Source: Leptospirales bacterium (lineage in GTDB: Bacteria; Spirochaetota; Leptospiria; Leptospirales; Leptonemataceae). From it: a stretch of 64,000 nucleotides of DNA. Every line of letters starts with the position of its first letter. Positions within the stretch are counted from its first letter, which is position 1. Both the position numbers and the translations under genes were made by a program. The notes below the pieces were generated by a model that had not been told where the DNA came from, searched no databases, and worked only from the letters and a program-made list of their open reading frames with translations. Of the stretch, positions 17,747 through 27,230 are shown in pieces. The DNA lies in contig JAIBBM010000010.1 of assembly GCA_019694685.1 (NCBI GenBank), positions 27,569 to 91,568 on the forward strand, in the 5' to 3' direction.

Positions 17747-18171
17747 CGCGCGTGTGCCTCTGCTGCTCCGTGCTTGTATACCAGGTTGCCGCCCAGTCTC
17801 GCAGTCTGGATGGTGCTTGCGAGAACGGCAAGGGCGATGAGTCCGCATGCGATCTTCGCGGCCTCCCTAAATCTGGTTTTGCCAGCAAACGACAGTGCGA
17901 GCGCTGCCAGAGCAAAAAAGAACGCTTTTTGCGCTGAGCCTTCGTGTTCTTCGAGCGGAGAGCTGATGGAAGGGCGATTCTTCTCTACGATGGCGCGATC
18001 GACAGACCCGCTGGCCATGGCGCCATAGAGGGAAGCGCAAAGGCACAACGAGTAGAGTGTAAACCAGCTCCACTGGATGCGGTCACGAATGCAAAGCCAG
18101 GCGAAAGGAACATAGAACAGCGCGAAGGCAATGGGCACATGAACGATGAAGGGATGCAATAGAGAAGGCAT
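17743..18171 (-). CDS. DUF2231-type membrane protein
   Basis: A 142-residue inner-membrane protein with four hydrophobic segments. Family-like landmarks are HPFIVHVPIAFALFY at residues 6-20, EEHEGSAQKAFF near residue 74 and the C-terminal GGNLVYKHG, a pattern known from DUF2231 proteins, where conserved His residues may bind a cofactor or metal. It is coupled to the downstream SDR gene by an ATGA overlap. It is divergent from the HEAT-repeat lipoprotein gene. Confidence 0.78.
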   Translation of the reverse strand: MPSLLHPFIVHVPIAFALFYVPFAWLCIRDRIQWSWFTLYSLCLCASLYGAMASGSVDRAIVEKNRPSISSPLEEHEGSAQKAFFFALAALALSFAGKTRFREAAKIACGLIALAVLASTIQTARLGGNLVYKHGAAEAHAR

Positions 18172-18225
18172 TGGATCGTTTTTTCCGTTGACATGCCTGG
18201 AATGCCAGATATTTTACAAGGCAAG

Positions 18226-18693
18226 ATGAAGAATGTTCCGGGTCTATTGATTCTAGTATTGCTTGCATCCTTTTGCAAGACAGCAGTGCCGGCAGGTGAA
18301 AAAACTTCAGATCAATACATCGCGGATCTAAGCTCCGGAGATATGTCTCTTCAAATCACCGCAGCGCGAAAGCTCGGTGAACGCAAAGAGGAGCAAGCAA
18401 TTCCTGCTCTAGTGTCATTGCTGGACTCAAATCCCGCTCCGGAAGTGGCATGGAATGTAGCTGCCTCTCTGGGTGCGATTGGCAAACCAGGTCCGGCCAC
18501 CGCAGCTCTGCAGAGATCTGCAAACTCTCCTTCCCCTTCCGTCAAATATGCGAGCATTGCTGCGCTGACCAATTTGCATGACAAGGATCAGAAAGCGCAA
18601 AATGTGCAGGCTGCTTCTCAGATGCGAGACTCCACGCGTGATGATCTTCTCAAAGATCTTGCAGACAAAGCCGCGACTCTGATGGCCAGGTAA
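18226..18693 (+). CDS. HEAT-repeat lipoprotein
   Basis: A 155-residue predicted lipoprotein. The start is set at the ATG at 18226 (AAGG a few bases upstream), which gives a signal peptide (MKNVPGLLILVLLASFCK) with a lipobox cysteine at residue 17; an ATG at 18193 would give a less usual N-terminus. Residues about 40-125 hold two to three HEAT/PBS-lyase-like repeats, for example AARKLGERKEEQAIPALVSL and the similar AASLGAIGKPGPATAAL. Such repeats mediate protein binding. The next gene starts one base after its stop. Confidence 0.72.
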   Translation: MKNVPGLLILVLLASFCKTAVPAGEKTSDQYIADLSSGDMSLQITAARKLGERKEEQAIPALVSLLDSNPAPEVAWNVAASLGAIGKPGPATAALQRSANSPSPSVKYASIAALTNLHDKDQKAQNVQAASQMRDSTRDDLLKDLADKAATLMAR

Positions 18694-18694
18694 G

Positions 18695-19450
18695 TTGCTT
18701 TCGCGGGACGAAATCACCCGCTATTCTAGAAATATACTCCTGCCCGAGGTGCGTAAATCGGGTCAGGAGAAACTCAAATCATCGAGTGTGCTCGTAGTCG
18801 GTGCCGGTGGAATTGGGTCTCCCGTACTCACGTATCTGGCTGCGTCTGGAATTGGCAGGATTCGCTGCGTGGACTCTGATCATCTCGATCTTACAAATTT
18901 ACAAAGACAGGTACTGTATCGCACGGGCGGTGTAGGAAGCCCGAAGATTGATCTGGCGCGAGAACAGATCCATTCATTGAACCCAAATCTGGAATTGGAT
19001 TTTAGAATGGAACGATTCTCAGACAAGAATGCAAAGGACCTGGTCACCGGGATGGATCTTGTGATTGAGACCTCTGATAATTTTCCCACCAAGTTCCTCG
19101 TCAGCGACGTGTGCGTAGAAAATCGGATCGACTATATTGCAGGTGGTATCCTTCGATTTGATGGACAGGTTCTCTGTGTGCGGCCCGGCCAGAGTGCCTG
19201 CTATCGATGCATTTTTGAGAACATGCCAGAAGAAGGGAGCGTGCCGAATTGCGCGGCGGCCGGTGTGATTGGAGCGGTGGCCGGTGTCATAGGGAGCATC
19301 ATGGCCGGGGAGGCGGTGAAGATTTTGCTTGGCCGGGATGAGTCATTCGGCCTTCTTCAGCAGTACAATTTGCTGGAAAGTCGCTTTCGCAGCCTGCGAA
19401 TCACAAGAAGGTCAGAATGCACCTGTGGCAGAAAATCCCTCCCGAAATAA
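18695..19450 (+). CDS. ThiF/MoeB-like E1-type adenylyltransferase
   Basis: ATP-dependent activator of a ubiquitin-like sulfur carrier for thiamin or molybdopterin synthesis. The 251-residue protein starts at a TTG one base after the previous stop. The nucleotide loop GAGGIGSPVLTYLAASGIG is at about residues 36-54, NLQRQVLY with its catalytic Arg follows, and ETSDNFPTKF is the family ND motif region. CYRC (near 169) and CTCG at the C-terminus are the zinc-binding cysteine pairs. No ThiS, MoaD or rhodanese is encoded nearby, so the carrier partner cannot be named. Confidence 0.85.
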   Translation: MLSRDEITRYSRNILLPEVRKSGQEKLKSSSVLVVGAGGIGSPVLTYLAASGIGRIRCVDSDHLDLTNLQRQVLYRTGGVGSPKIDLAREQIHSLNPNLELDFRMERFSDKNAKDLVTGMDLVIETSDNFPTKFLVSDVCVENRIDYIAGGILRFDGQVLCVRPGQSACYRCIFENMPEEGSVPNCAAAGVIGAVAGVIGSIMAGEAVKILLGRDESFGLLQQYNLLESRFRSLRITRRSECTCGRKSLPK

Positions 19451-19496
19451 AAAAGTCTGGCATTTTCTGACGGTCGTATGGGATAGCCCATAGCCT

Positions 19497-19694
19497 ATGT
19501 GGGACAGAGACGACGAAGATCTTGAGGAAGACCTTGACTGGGACGAAGACGTAGAAGATGATGAAGACAGCGAGCACGCAAGCTTCGTTTGCGAAGACTG
19601 CGACTATCGCTGGGACGAATCTCAGGAAGAGGATATGGACACAGGAATGCATGTTTGCCCGATGTGCGGCAGCGTGAATGTGACCCAGCTATAG
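19497..19694 (+). CDS. Small acidic zinc-ribbon protein
   Basis: A 65-residue protein whose first 28 residues are almost all Asp and Glu (EDLEEDLDWDEDVEDDED), followed by a zinc ribbon with CEDC and CPMCG pairs spaced 21 residues apart. It resembles small zinc-ribbon proteins of unknown role seen in many bacteria. The ATG is 46 bases after the ThiF-like gene, and the next gene begins one base after its stop. Confidence 0.68.
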   Translation: MWDRDDEDLEEDLDWDEDVEDDEDSEHASFVCEDCDYRWDESQEEDMDTGMHVCPMCGSVNVTQL

Positions 19695-19695
19695 C

Positions 19696-19923
19696 GTGCT
19701 TCCACTCCGGCTTACATTCATGTTGATCGGGGCTTTGATTCTGGCCCTGTTGGCCTTCGGGAATCCGGAGCCGGTTCCGATTCGATTTCTGTTCTGGACG
19801 GACGAAATCGCGCTCTACAAGCTACTTTTATCCGCTGTGCTTTTTGGAATCATACTGGCAGTTTTATACATTGGCCATGTGCGATATTTGCGGCGTCACC
19901 TCGGTGATCGCTTTCGTCGCTGA
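19696..19923 (+). CDS. LapA-like (DUF1049) small membrane protein
   Basis: A 75-residue protein with two membrane segments and a basic tail (RYLRRHLGDRFRR). FGNPEPVPIRFLFW between the segments matches the NxxxVxxxFLFW core of the LapA/DUF1049 family, which in E. coli helps control lipopolysaccharide synthesis. It starts at a GTG one base after the zinc-ribbon stop, and its stop overlaps the next ATG. The LapB partner is not in the window. Confidence 0.75.
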   Translation: MLPLRLTFMLIGALILALLAFGNPEPVPIRFLFWTDEIALYKLLLSAVLFGIILAVLYIGHVRYLRRHLGDRFRR

Positions 19924-20468
19924 TGTTTCGCGTCCAGAAAGGGACTCTCAAGGGCAAAAGCATTTCCATGCCGCCCGAATCCAGGGGCCATAGTTGCTTC
20001 ACTCCTGGACTGGTCAAAGAGGCACTTTTTCAGCTCGTGGAAAACAGACTGGAGACTGAGCCTTCGGACTATGCTTTCTTTGATTTGTGCGCGGGCTCAG
20101 GCCAGATCGCCATTGAGGCTCTCAGCCGCGGGTATCATCCAGTCCACGCAGCGGAACTGGATCAGGGTAGATTCGAGTTCCTGATCCGGCAGGTTCGCGC
20201 TCAGAAATACGACATTCGCCTCCACAGAAAAGATTTCCGCAAGATGAGCCCTTTTATCGAAGGCCGTTCCGTGGTCTTTCTGGACCTCCCGTATACGTTC
20301 TGGACCCCATTGCCTGCTTTGATCACCGATTTCCTTGGATCTCTTCGTGAACCTGCCCCCGGCGGCCATAGAATCATCGTGATCCAGGGCCCCGCAGCAT
20401 GGCCCGACTGGGAACCACACCCGTACGGCGGCACAGTCCTGTCCTTATCCGAGCAAAAAATGGTCTGA
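19923..20468 (+). CDS. rsmD: RsmD-like rRNA/DNA methyltransferase
   Basis: A 181-residue SAM-dependent methyltransferase resembling RsmD, which methylates G966 of 16S rRNA. The N-terminus (GTLKGKSISMPP) and the SAM-binding FDLCAGSGQIAIEALSRG near residues 54-71 are typical. The catalytic motif, normally DPPY, reads LDLPYTFW here, so the first proline is Leu. That change and the modest length make the exact target uncertain. Overlaps the LapA-like stop by one base. A gap of 97 bases follows with no clear terminator. Confidence 0.75.
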   Translation: MFRVQKGTLKGKSISMPPESRGHSCFTPGLVKEALFQLVENRLETEPSDYAFFDLCAGSGQIAIEALSRGYHPVHAAELDQGRFEFLIRQVRAQKYDIRLHRKDFRKMSPFIEGRSVVFLDLPYTFWTPLPALITDFLGSLREPAPGGHRIIVIQGPAAWPDWEPHPYGGTVLSLSEQKMV

Positions 20469-20565
20469 CGCGGAATCGTAAAAAATTTGACCGCAAACGC
20501 GTCTCAAAAAACATGCTCCGAAAACATATCTAGCGCAAATTTGCGCGAGGAACCCGTCTTTTCCC

Positions 20566-22119
20566 ATGGATATCATAGCACTTATAATCATTGCACTTTA
20601 CTCGATAGACATCGCTCTGTTGTTCTTTTTCGGGATACACTCTTACATCATGGTGTATCTCTATCGGAAGAATGAAAAATACTGCGTGTCCGGCCAGGAT
20701 GTGCACATGGATCCAATTGATATTTCAAAAACTCCTGAGTCAGAAATTCCAGTCGTTACCGTACAACTTCCTGTTTTCAATGAATTCTATGTCGTAGACC
20801 GCCTCATCGAAGCTACGACACAAATGGTATGGCCAAAATCCAAACTGGAAATCCAGGTACTGGACGACTCAACAGACGAAAGCAAGGACAAAGCAGCCAC
20901 TCTGGTGGAAATGTATCGTTCGCGTGGTTTTGACATTCATCACATCCATCGCACCAATCGTCAGGGCCACAAAGCAGGCGCACTCAAAGAAGGACTCGAA
21001 GTGGCTCGCGGAGAATTCGTTGCTATCTTTGACGCAGACTTCCTTCCAGCATCTGACTTCCTTGTGAAAACAGTTCCTTACTTCCAGGAGCCAGGGATCG
21101 GCATGGTCCAGACTCGCTGGGGACACATCAATGACGACTATTCCGTTCTGACCAAAGCACAATCATTTGGGATCGACGGTCACTTCATGATCGAACAGGT
21201 TGCGCGCAATTGCAACAATCTCTGGATGAACTTCAACGGAACCGGTGGCATCTGGCGTCGTCAGTGCATCGTAGATGCGGGCAACTGGCAGTCAGATACT
21301 CTCACAGAAGACTTTGATCTTTCCTATCGCGCAGAACTCGCAGGCTGGAGCTTCCGTTATTTCAAAGATATTGTAAATCCTGCAGAACTTCCGGCAACCA
21401 TGTCTGCTTTCAAGTCGCAACAGTTTCGCTGGTGCAAGGGTTCCATCCAGACTGCAGTCAAACTCATTCCAACGATCCTTCGCTCTAAATTTTCGCGCAA
21501 GATCAAGTCGGAAGCAATCGTTCATTTGCTCAACTACTCTGTTCATCCTCTCATGATGATCAACATCTTGCTCTGTCTTCCTCTTCTGCTCATGGATGTG
21601 TGGACAGGATTTAGCATTTATGATCTTTCTCTGGCTGTTCTTTTTGGTGCGGCCACTCTGATGAGCCTGGGAACGTTTGGTCCGGTTGTTTTCTACATCT
21701 ATTCTCAGCGTGAACTTTATCCAGATTGGAAAAAGAGAATCTGGTGGATGCCTGTTTTGATGATGATTGGAACTGGAATCGCAGTTGTTTGCGGTCGTGC
21801 GTTCCTGGAAGCGATTCTTGGAATTCAGTCTACTTTCAAACGTACTCCAAAGTACCGTATTGAGAACAAATCAGATAAGCTGATTGAGCGCATGAAATAC
21901 AAGCTGCCTCTAGATAAGACTGTATTCATTGAGTTCTTCATGGGCTTCTACTGCGTCGCCTGTATCTACTTCTCCATCGTGAAGAACAAGCCATTCGTAG
22001 TTCCATTCATGTTGATCTATGCCGCCGGCTTCTTCTATGTGGCTCTCTCCTCTCTCTCCGAGTCTTTCGTTCGCGTGAAGCGTCCTGCGATCGACTCGGC
22101 AGCTGATGCTAGAGCCTGA
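20566..22119 (+). CDS. Cellulose-synthase-like family 2 glycosyltransferase
   Basis: A 517-residue membrane glycosyltransferase of the processive GT2 group. One N-terminal membrane helix, a cytoplasmic catalytic domain, then about four to five helices. Catalytic landmarks: VLDDSTDES (Asp100/101), DADF at 156-159, TEDFDLSYR with Asp249 and QQFRW at 285-289. The closest-looking family members are CslA/mannan- or glucan-synthase-like proteins of spirochaetes and other bacteria. No PilZ domain is built in, but a PilZ protein is encoded two genes downstream. The gene overlaps the CHAT-like gene by 14 bases. The sugar donor cannot be told from sequence. Confidence 0.88.
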   Translation: MDIIALIIIALYSIDIALLFFFGIHSYIMVYLYRKNEKYCVSGQDVHMDPIDISKTPESEIPVVTVQLPVFNEFYVVDRLIEATTQMVWPKSKLEIQVLDDSTDESKDKAATLVEMYRSRGFDIHHIHRTNRQGHKAGALKEGLEVARGEFVAIFDADFLPASDFLVKTVPYFQEPGIGMVQTRWGHINDDYSVLTKAQSFGIDGHFMIEQVARNCNNLWMNFNGTGGIWRRQCIVDAGNWQSDTLTEDFDLSYRAELAGWSFRYFKDIVNPAELPATMSAFKSQQFRWCKGSIQTAVKLIPTILRSKFSRKIKSEAIVHLLNYSVHPLMMINILLCLPLLLMDVWTGFSIYDLSLAVLFGAATLMSLGTFGPVVFYIYSQRELYPDWKKRIWWMPVLMMIGTGIAVVCGRAFLEAILGIQSTFKRTPKYRIENKSDKLIERMKYKLPLDKTVFIEFFMGFYCVACIYFSIVKNKPFVVPFMLIYAAGFFYVALSSLSESFVRVKRPAIDSAADARA

Positions 22120-22972
22120 TCGCTGGCCTACTTTAGAATTTTCCCTTACGGGAATGTCTCTCCTCTCGGGAGGAGAGTGCTTTGTTTCTCCTTTTCCATG
22201 TAGCTTTCCATCTTCTCGCGTAAATTTGCTCGAGCAAGCAGAGCTGGATCTATGCAGAGGCCGCAAAGTGGACTCTCTGAACTGGCTCGTACCAAACGGA
22301 GCGGAATCCTTCTTTGACTTTGTATTTGAGCAGGCACAGAAGGGTCTTCGCGTTCGAGGCGATTCTGCAGCGCCTATCGAAGCAATTCACTCCGGCGGTA
22401 AATCCTGGGCGGAGAGGTTTCCTATTCTCCATGTATCTGAGCATTCCACAATTCCATCACGCGAAAGTGCGCGGCCCGTCAGTCGTTTCATCTATTTGAA
22501 CCCGGAAGGGGAGGCACTGCCCTTCGCGCGGCGCGAAGCAGAATCGTTTTGTAATCTGTTCCCGGATGCCCGGGCAGCCTTTCGCACTCTGGGGGAAGGT
22601 GAATTCAACGAGGCCATGGCAGATGCTACGCATATTTACTACTTTGGACATGCCATGATGGTGGATGGAAGTCCCGCGATACCCGCCCGGGATGCCTGGA
22701 TTCCTTTGTTGAGCCGGAGCATGGGAGACGTATCTCGCAAGACCGTGTTTTTGGGTGCCTGTCTCCGCCAGGCTGGCATGACTCTTCGCATTCCTGGGGG
22801 TAGATTCATCTATCCAATCACAAGGATTGCAGATCGCCCTAACTCCTTCCTCGAGCGAATTGCCGGGTCCAGTCATCTTTTGCAGGGCTTCCATTCTGCC
22901 TGCATTCGCGACGCAGAGGAAGGGGACATTCGTCGTTTTGTTTACCGCGTGAAAGGCTCCATTTGGCTTTGA
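22106..22972 (+). CDS. CHAT-like (caspase-fold) protein
   Basis: A 288-residue protein without signal peptide. Its second half looks like a CHAT domain: LPFARREAESFCNLFPDA (residues 138-155) fits the family helix that precedes the active site, THIYYFGHAMM places a candidate catalytic His at 182, and VFLGACLRQAG a candidate Cys at 219. CHAT proteins are caspase-like proteases or inactive scaffolds. The N-terminal 130 residues are not recognised, and the last 60 differ from the usual CHAT ending. It overlaps the glycosyltransferase gene by 14 bases and precedes a PilZ gene, so a link to polysaccharide synthesis is inferred from context. Confidence 0.6.
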   Translation: MLEPDRWPTLEFSLTGMSLLSGGECFVSPFPCSFPSSRVNLLEQAELDLCRGRKVDSLNWLVPNGAESFFDFVFEQAQKGLRVRGDSAAPIEAIHSGGKSWAERFPILHVSEHSTIPSRESARPVSRFIYLNPEGEALPFARREAESFCNLFPDARAAFRTLGEGEFNEAMADATHIYYFGHAMMVDGSPAIPARDAWIPLLSRSMGDVSRKTVFLGACLRQAGMTLRIPGGRFIYPITRIADRPNSFLERIAGSSHLLQGFHSACIRDAEEGDIRRFVYRVKGSIWL

Positions 22973-23016
22973 CAAATCAGGCGCATGTCGCAGGTTTCGG
23001 TGGCCGGGGGGAATTT

Positions 23017-23376
23017 ATGGATGCAGCCGTGCGCCTCAGAGCGCCCAACCAGCAGAAGAGAAAGAAGGCCAGAGCGCAGGTCAACCTGCCTGCGGACTTT
23101 CAAATCCTGGGACATCACGAATTCCTGCCATGTTCCCTTGCGGATATTGGATCTGGCGGCCTGGCTCTGATCACTCGTTCTTCTCTTTACATTGGAGATA
23201 AGTTGAAGGTGCGATTCAAGATCGCCGAGTCTCCGTTTGAAGGGCAGTGTGTGGTCGTGCGAGTCGTAGGAAAGGCAGTGGGAGTGCAGTTCGAGAATCT
23301 CAGCCCGGCAGACGAAGACAGGCTGCAGGACTTTATCCACAAGGTCTTCCTGGAGAGAGAACGCAAAAAGCCTTGA
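23017..23376 (+). CDS. PilZ-domain protein
   Basis: A 119-residue protein beginning at the ATG at 23017, which has GGGGGGAA just upstream; the TTG at 22963 overlaps the previous gene and is rejected. The PilZ domain has RKKARAQVNLPADFQ at the start, CSLADIGSGGLAL (the D/NxSxxG motif, here DIGSGG) and GVQFENLSPADEDRL near the end. PilZ domains usually bind c-di-GMP; the first motif here (RKKAR rather than RxxxR exactly) may be adequate. Placed after the glycosyltransferase and CHAT-like genes, it is a candidate regulator of that synthase. Confidence 0.8.
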   Translation: MDAAVRLRAPNQQKRKKARAQVNLPADFQILGHHEFLPCSLADIGSGGLALITRSSLYIGDKLKVRFKIAESPFEGQCVVVRVVGKAVGVQFENLSPADEDRLQDFIHKVFLERERKKP

Positions 23377-23424
23377 CCCTGAGGCTTCCTCGCGAAAGCT
23401 GGCCTTTGAAGAAGGCAGGCATCC

Positions 23425-23709
23425 GTGGAAAAAGTCTACTGCGCCAATTGCGCACATTGCATCGTTGTAAGACAGTATGAAGCCGAGCAGGATAAGTACA
23501 TCCTCCGTGTTCGTTGCGACAAGAAGAAGTGGTCCAAGCGTTCCGGCGAAGAAAAGCTCTACAAGTATTTCACAGTTGCCCGCCGTATGCAGCCAAACTG
23601 CGAGTATTACAGAGACATGGGAGACCTGCTTCCATACATCAAGAACCTCAAAAAGGAACTCCCGATCAAAGACGAGATCTACTCTGTCAAAAAGTCCGCT
23701 CGTCCTTGA
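23425..23709 (+). CDS. Small Cys-rich protein, unknown
   Basis: A 94-residue protein starting with GTG (AAGGCAGG upstream). Cysteines at 6, 9, 12, 31 and 59 (CANCAHC, RVRC, PNCEYY) suggest a metal site. It is basic and has no signal peptide. I do not recognise the family. It sits 48 bases after the PilZ gene and 21 bases before ptsN. Confidence 0.68.
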   Translation: MEKVYCANCAHCIVVRQYEAEQDKYILRVRCDKKKWSKRSGEEKLYKYFTVARRMQPNCEYYRDMGDLLPYIKNLKKELPIKDEIYSVKKSARP

Positions 23710-23730
23710 GTTCGCACCTATGGTGTGACC

Positions 23731-24198
23731 ATGGAACTGAAAGACATCATACCGCCAGACCGCATCTTTTACATAGAGCGGTCTTTTAAATCAAAAGAAG
23801 AACTACTCTCGCACCTTCTTGAGCAGCTGCTCAAGAAGGATGGACTCGAAGCGCACAAAGACCAGGTATTGAAAGTACTCCTGGAAAGAGAGTCTTCTAT
23901 GTCCACGGGCATAGGCCAGGGCATCGCCATTCCTCATTGTTCCACTGACTTCGAAAAAGATCTGTCTGCAGTTCTAGCAGTTCTCAAGAAGCCAATCGAG
24001 TTTCAAGCAGTGGATGAGCAGCCTGTTCAAATCGTAATTCTTCTGGTTCTGCCTAAAGATAGATTCGAGAAGCACATCAAGACGCTTGCGGCGATTGCCC
24101 GTCAGTTCAATGATTCTGTGTTTCGTAAGAAAGTGGCGGGTGCGGCTTCTGTAGACGAAGTGCAGGCTGCCGTTGCGGCTGCAACGGCATCAGCTTAA
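23731..24198 (+). CDS. ptsN: PTS IIA-like nitrogen-regulatory protein PtsN
   Basis: A 155-residue EIIA-Ntr/fructose-type domain that accepts phosphate from an HPr-like protein. The phosphorylated His is in GIAIPHCST (about residue 69), preceded by ESSMSTGIGQ, the family signature; VLPKDRFEKHIKTLAAIAR follows. The start is the ATG at 23731; the GTG six bases earlier is an alternative. No other PTS components are in the window. Convergent with clpP, only three bases between the stops. Confidence 0.88.
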   Translation: MELKDIIPPDRIFYIERSFKSKEELLSHLLEQLLKKDGLEAHKDQVLKVLLERESSMSTGIGQGIAIPHCSTDFEKDLSAVLAVLKKPIEFQAVDEQPVQIVILLVLPKDRFEKHIKTLAAIARQFNDSVFRKKVAGAASVDEVQAAVAAATASA

Positions 24199-24201
24199 AA
24201 G

Positions 24202-24777
24202 TTAGATCCTGTCAATCACTCCATCGATCATACCGTACTCAGTTGCTTCCTTCGCAGTGAGGTAGTAGTCGCGGTCTGTATCTTCTTCTACTTGCTCAAG
24301 AGCTTTGCCCGTTGCGTTTGCAATGATGCGGTTGATTTCATCGCGAGTCTTCTTGATTTCTTCTGCGTGAATCTTGATGTCGATGGCCGGCGCTACAATT
24401 TGGCCTGAAATGAGAGGCTGGTGAATCATCACTCTGGCGTGTGGAAAACCAAACCGTTTGCCTTTCTTTCCTGCGCAGAGGAGGAGTGCGCCCATACTTG
24501 CTGCCAGACCCATACAGATCGTGGAAACATCGGAAGTGATCATATTCATTGTATCTAGAATTGCCATTCCAGAGGTGATCACTCCCCCCGGGCTATTGAT
24601 GTAGAATTGAATGTCTTTGCCTGGTGCCTGGGATTCAAGATAGAGCAGGCGCTCTACAATGTGGCGCGCTGATTCATCTTCTACTGCGCCCCAGAGGAAG
24701 ATTTTGCGCTGATCGAGAAATCTCTTGTCCAGTTCGTTTTGAAGGCCTGCAAATTCTTCCATAGGATTTTTGTTCAT
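24202..24777 (-). CDS. clpP2: ATP-dependent Clp protease proteolytic subunit (ClpP paralogue)
   Basis: A 191-residue serine protease subunit. Catalytic Ser lies in [11 protein letters not shown] (near residue 91), His in ARVMIHQPL (near residue 116) and Asp in [10 protein letters not shown]. It lacks the propeptide seen in E. coli ClpP. It is not next to a Clp ATPase; a second ClpP is at 30869 beside clpX. Leptospira also has two ClpPs, and mixed ClpP1P2 rings are known in other bacteria. It is last in a minus-strand run with the FtsB-like gene and enolase. Confidence 0.92.
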   Translation of the reverse strand: MNKNPMEEFAGLQNELDKRFLDQRKIFLWGAVEDESARHIVERLLYLESQAPGKDIQFYINSPGGVITSGMAILDTMNMITSDVSTICMGLAASMGALLLCAGKKGKRFGFPHARVMIHQPLISGQIVAPAIDIKIHAEEIKKTRDEINRIIANATGKALEQVEEDTDRDYYLTAKEATEYGMIDGVIDRI

Positions 24778-24807
24778 AAGTTCAGAGGTGGTTCCTGGTG
24801 TGTTGTG

Positions 24808-25212
24808 TCAAAAGCTTTTTCGTCCAACAGGCAGCATGCGAAGGAGCACCATGCCAGAGGCACTGAGCAGTGACATCACAAGAAAGAAAACGGTTTCAGG
24901 ATCGGCAAGTGTTCGTTCCATCTTCGCGGAAAACATTGCGGGATCTGACTGAGTGTTTGTTTCGAAGGTGAGAATGGTAGCTCCGGGCGCCGAGCTTCTT
25001 GCGGCCGGAGTTTCTTCTATCTTCGCATACTCCTCTTCTAGCGTTCTGTTTTCGGTTTCTAATTCTTCGATTTGGCCTCGGATTGCGTGAAGGCGGTCCT
25101 GCAGTTTCTGGCGGGTGAAATATCCTGCTTCCCCAAAAAGAAAGACGTGAAGCAGGAATGTGATGACTACCATCCCGCCCAGGGCGGCCAGCTGGACCTT
25201 GAGTCTGCTCAT
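24808..25212 (-). CDS. FtsB/DivIC-like septum formation protein
   Basis: A 134-residue bitopic protein: an N-terminal membrane segment (LAALGGMVVITFLLHVFLFG), then a coiled coil (LQDRLHAIRGQIEELETENR), as in FtsB/DivIC. Unusually, a second hydrophobic segment near the C-terminus (FFLVMSLLSASGMVLLRML) is present, so the end may return to the membrane. Downstream of enolase, the same order (eno then ftsB) as in proteobacteria, which supports the call. 30 bases before the clpP gene. Confidence 0.72.
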   Translation of the reverse strand: MSRLKVQLAALGGMVVITFLLHVFLFGEAGYFTRQKLQDRLHAIRGQIEELETENRTLEEEYAKIEETPAARSSAPGATILTFETNTQSDPAMFSAKMERTLADPETVFFLVMSLLSASGMVLLRMLPVGRKSF

Positions 25213-25247
25213 GGAATCAAGATCGGCTGACCGGGCGGGTTGCTGAA

Positions 25248-26630
<1,383 letters not shown>

Positions 26631-26689
26631 TCATGCGAATGGCTTTCAATTTTTTTGATTGAAAACCTGCCGCTGGCTCGTCCAGTGCA

Positions 26690-27199
26690 ATGGTGTCCGC
26701 GCAGCTCACACTGGAATCACTCAACACCGTAGAAACAAGCGTTGAGACATGGATTGATTTTTGTACAGTCAGTCTACAATCTGATTTTTATCGCCTCACT
26801 CTCCAGAAAACAGGAAGCATTGAAAGAGCCGCGGCCCTTACACTTCTCAATAATTACATCAGCACGTTTTCTCCGAGCGAAAGAGAGCGTCTTGAGCGAG
26901 ACGCTGAGTTCTTCTACGGTTACGCGCGCGGATTTATTGAAGAGCTGGCTCCTTTTCGCTACAACAAAAGCGGCTACGATCCTGGAGTTCGTTCTGCGTT
27001 CATGTCCAAGATCAAGGCTCTTTTACGCGCGCAGAAAAATCCGGATGGATCTTACAAAGACAAAGAAAGATACATTTTCGTTGAAACAATTGTTCGAATT
27101 TGCTCATCTCTCGACTTCATCATCAAAGTGCACGATGACTACAAAGAGTTTCTCTTCCGAGAGCTTCCACAGTTTCGCACAGCTCCCAATCTGAAATAA
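26690..27199 (+). CDS. Hypothetical protein
   Basis: A 169-residue soluble protein, mostly helical, with no signal peptide, membrane segment or recognised motif. Hydrophobic aromatic residues are spread along the chain (FFYGYARGFIEELAPFRY). The ATG is at 26690, divergent from enolase. It is convergent with the AI-2E-type permease gene. I do not recognise it. Confidence 0.65.
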   Translation: MVSAQLTLESLNTVETSVETWIDFCTVSLQSDFYRLTLQKTGSIERAAALTLLNNYISTFSPSERERLERDAEFFYGYARGFIEELAPFRYNKSGYDPGVRSAFMSKIKALLRAQKNPDGSYKDKERYIFVETIVRICSSLDFIIKVHDDYKEFLFRELPQFRTAPNLK

Positions 27200-27230
27200 T
27201 CTTCGCGCCGCGCCTGCGATTCCAGCAGCT

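Noticed and set aside
18188..18215. TTGACA and TATTTT before the HEAT lipoprotein as a promoter
   Set aside because: Transcription would start inside the ribosome binding site of the chosen start codon; coincidence cannot be excluded.
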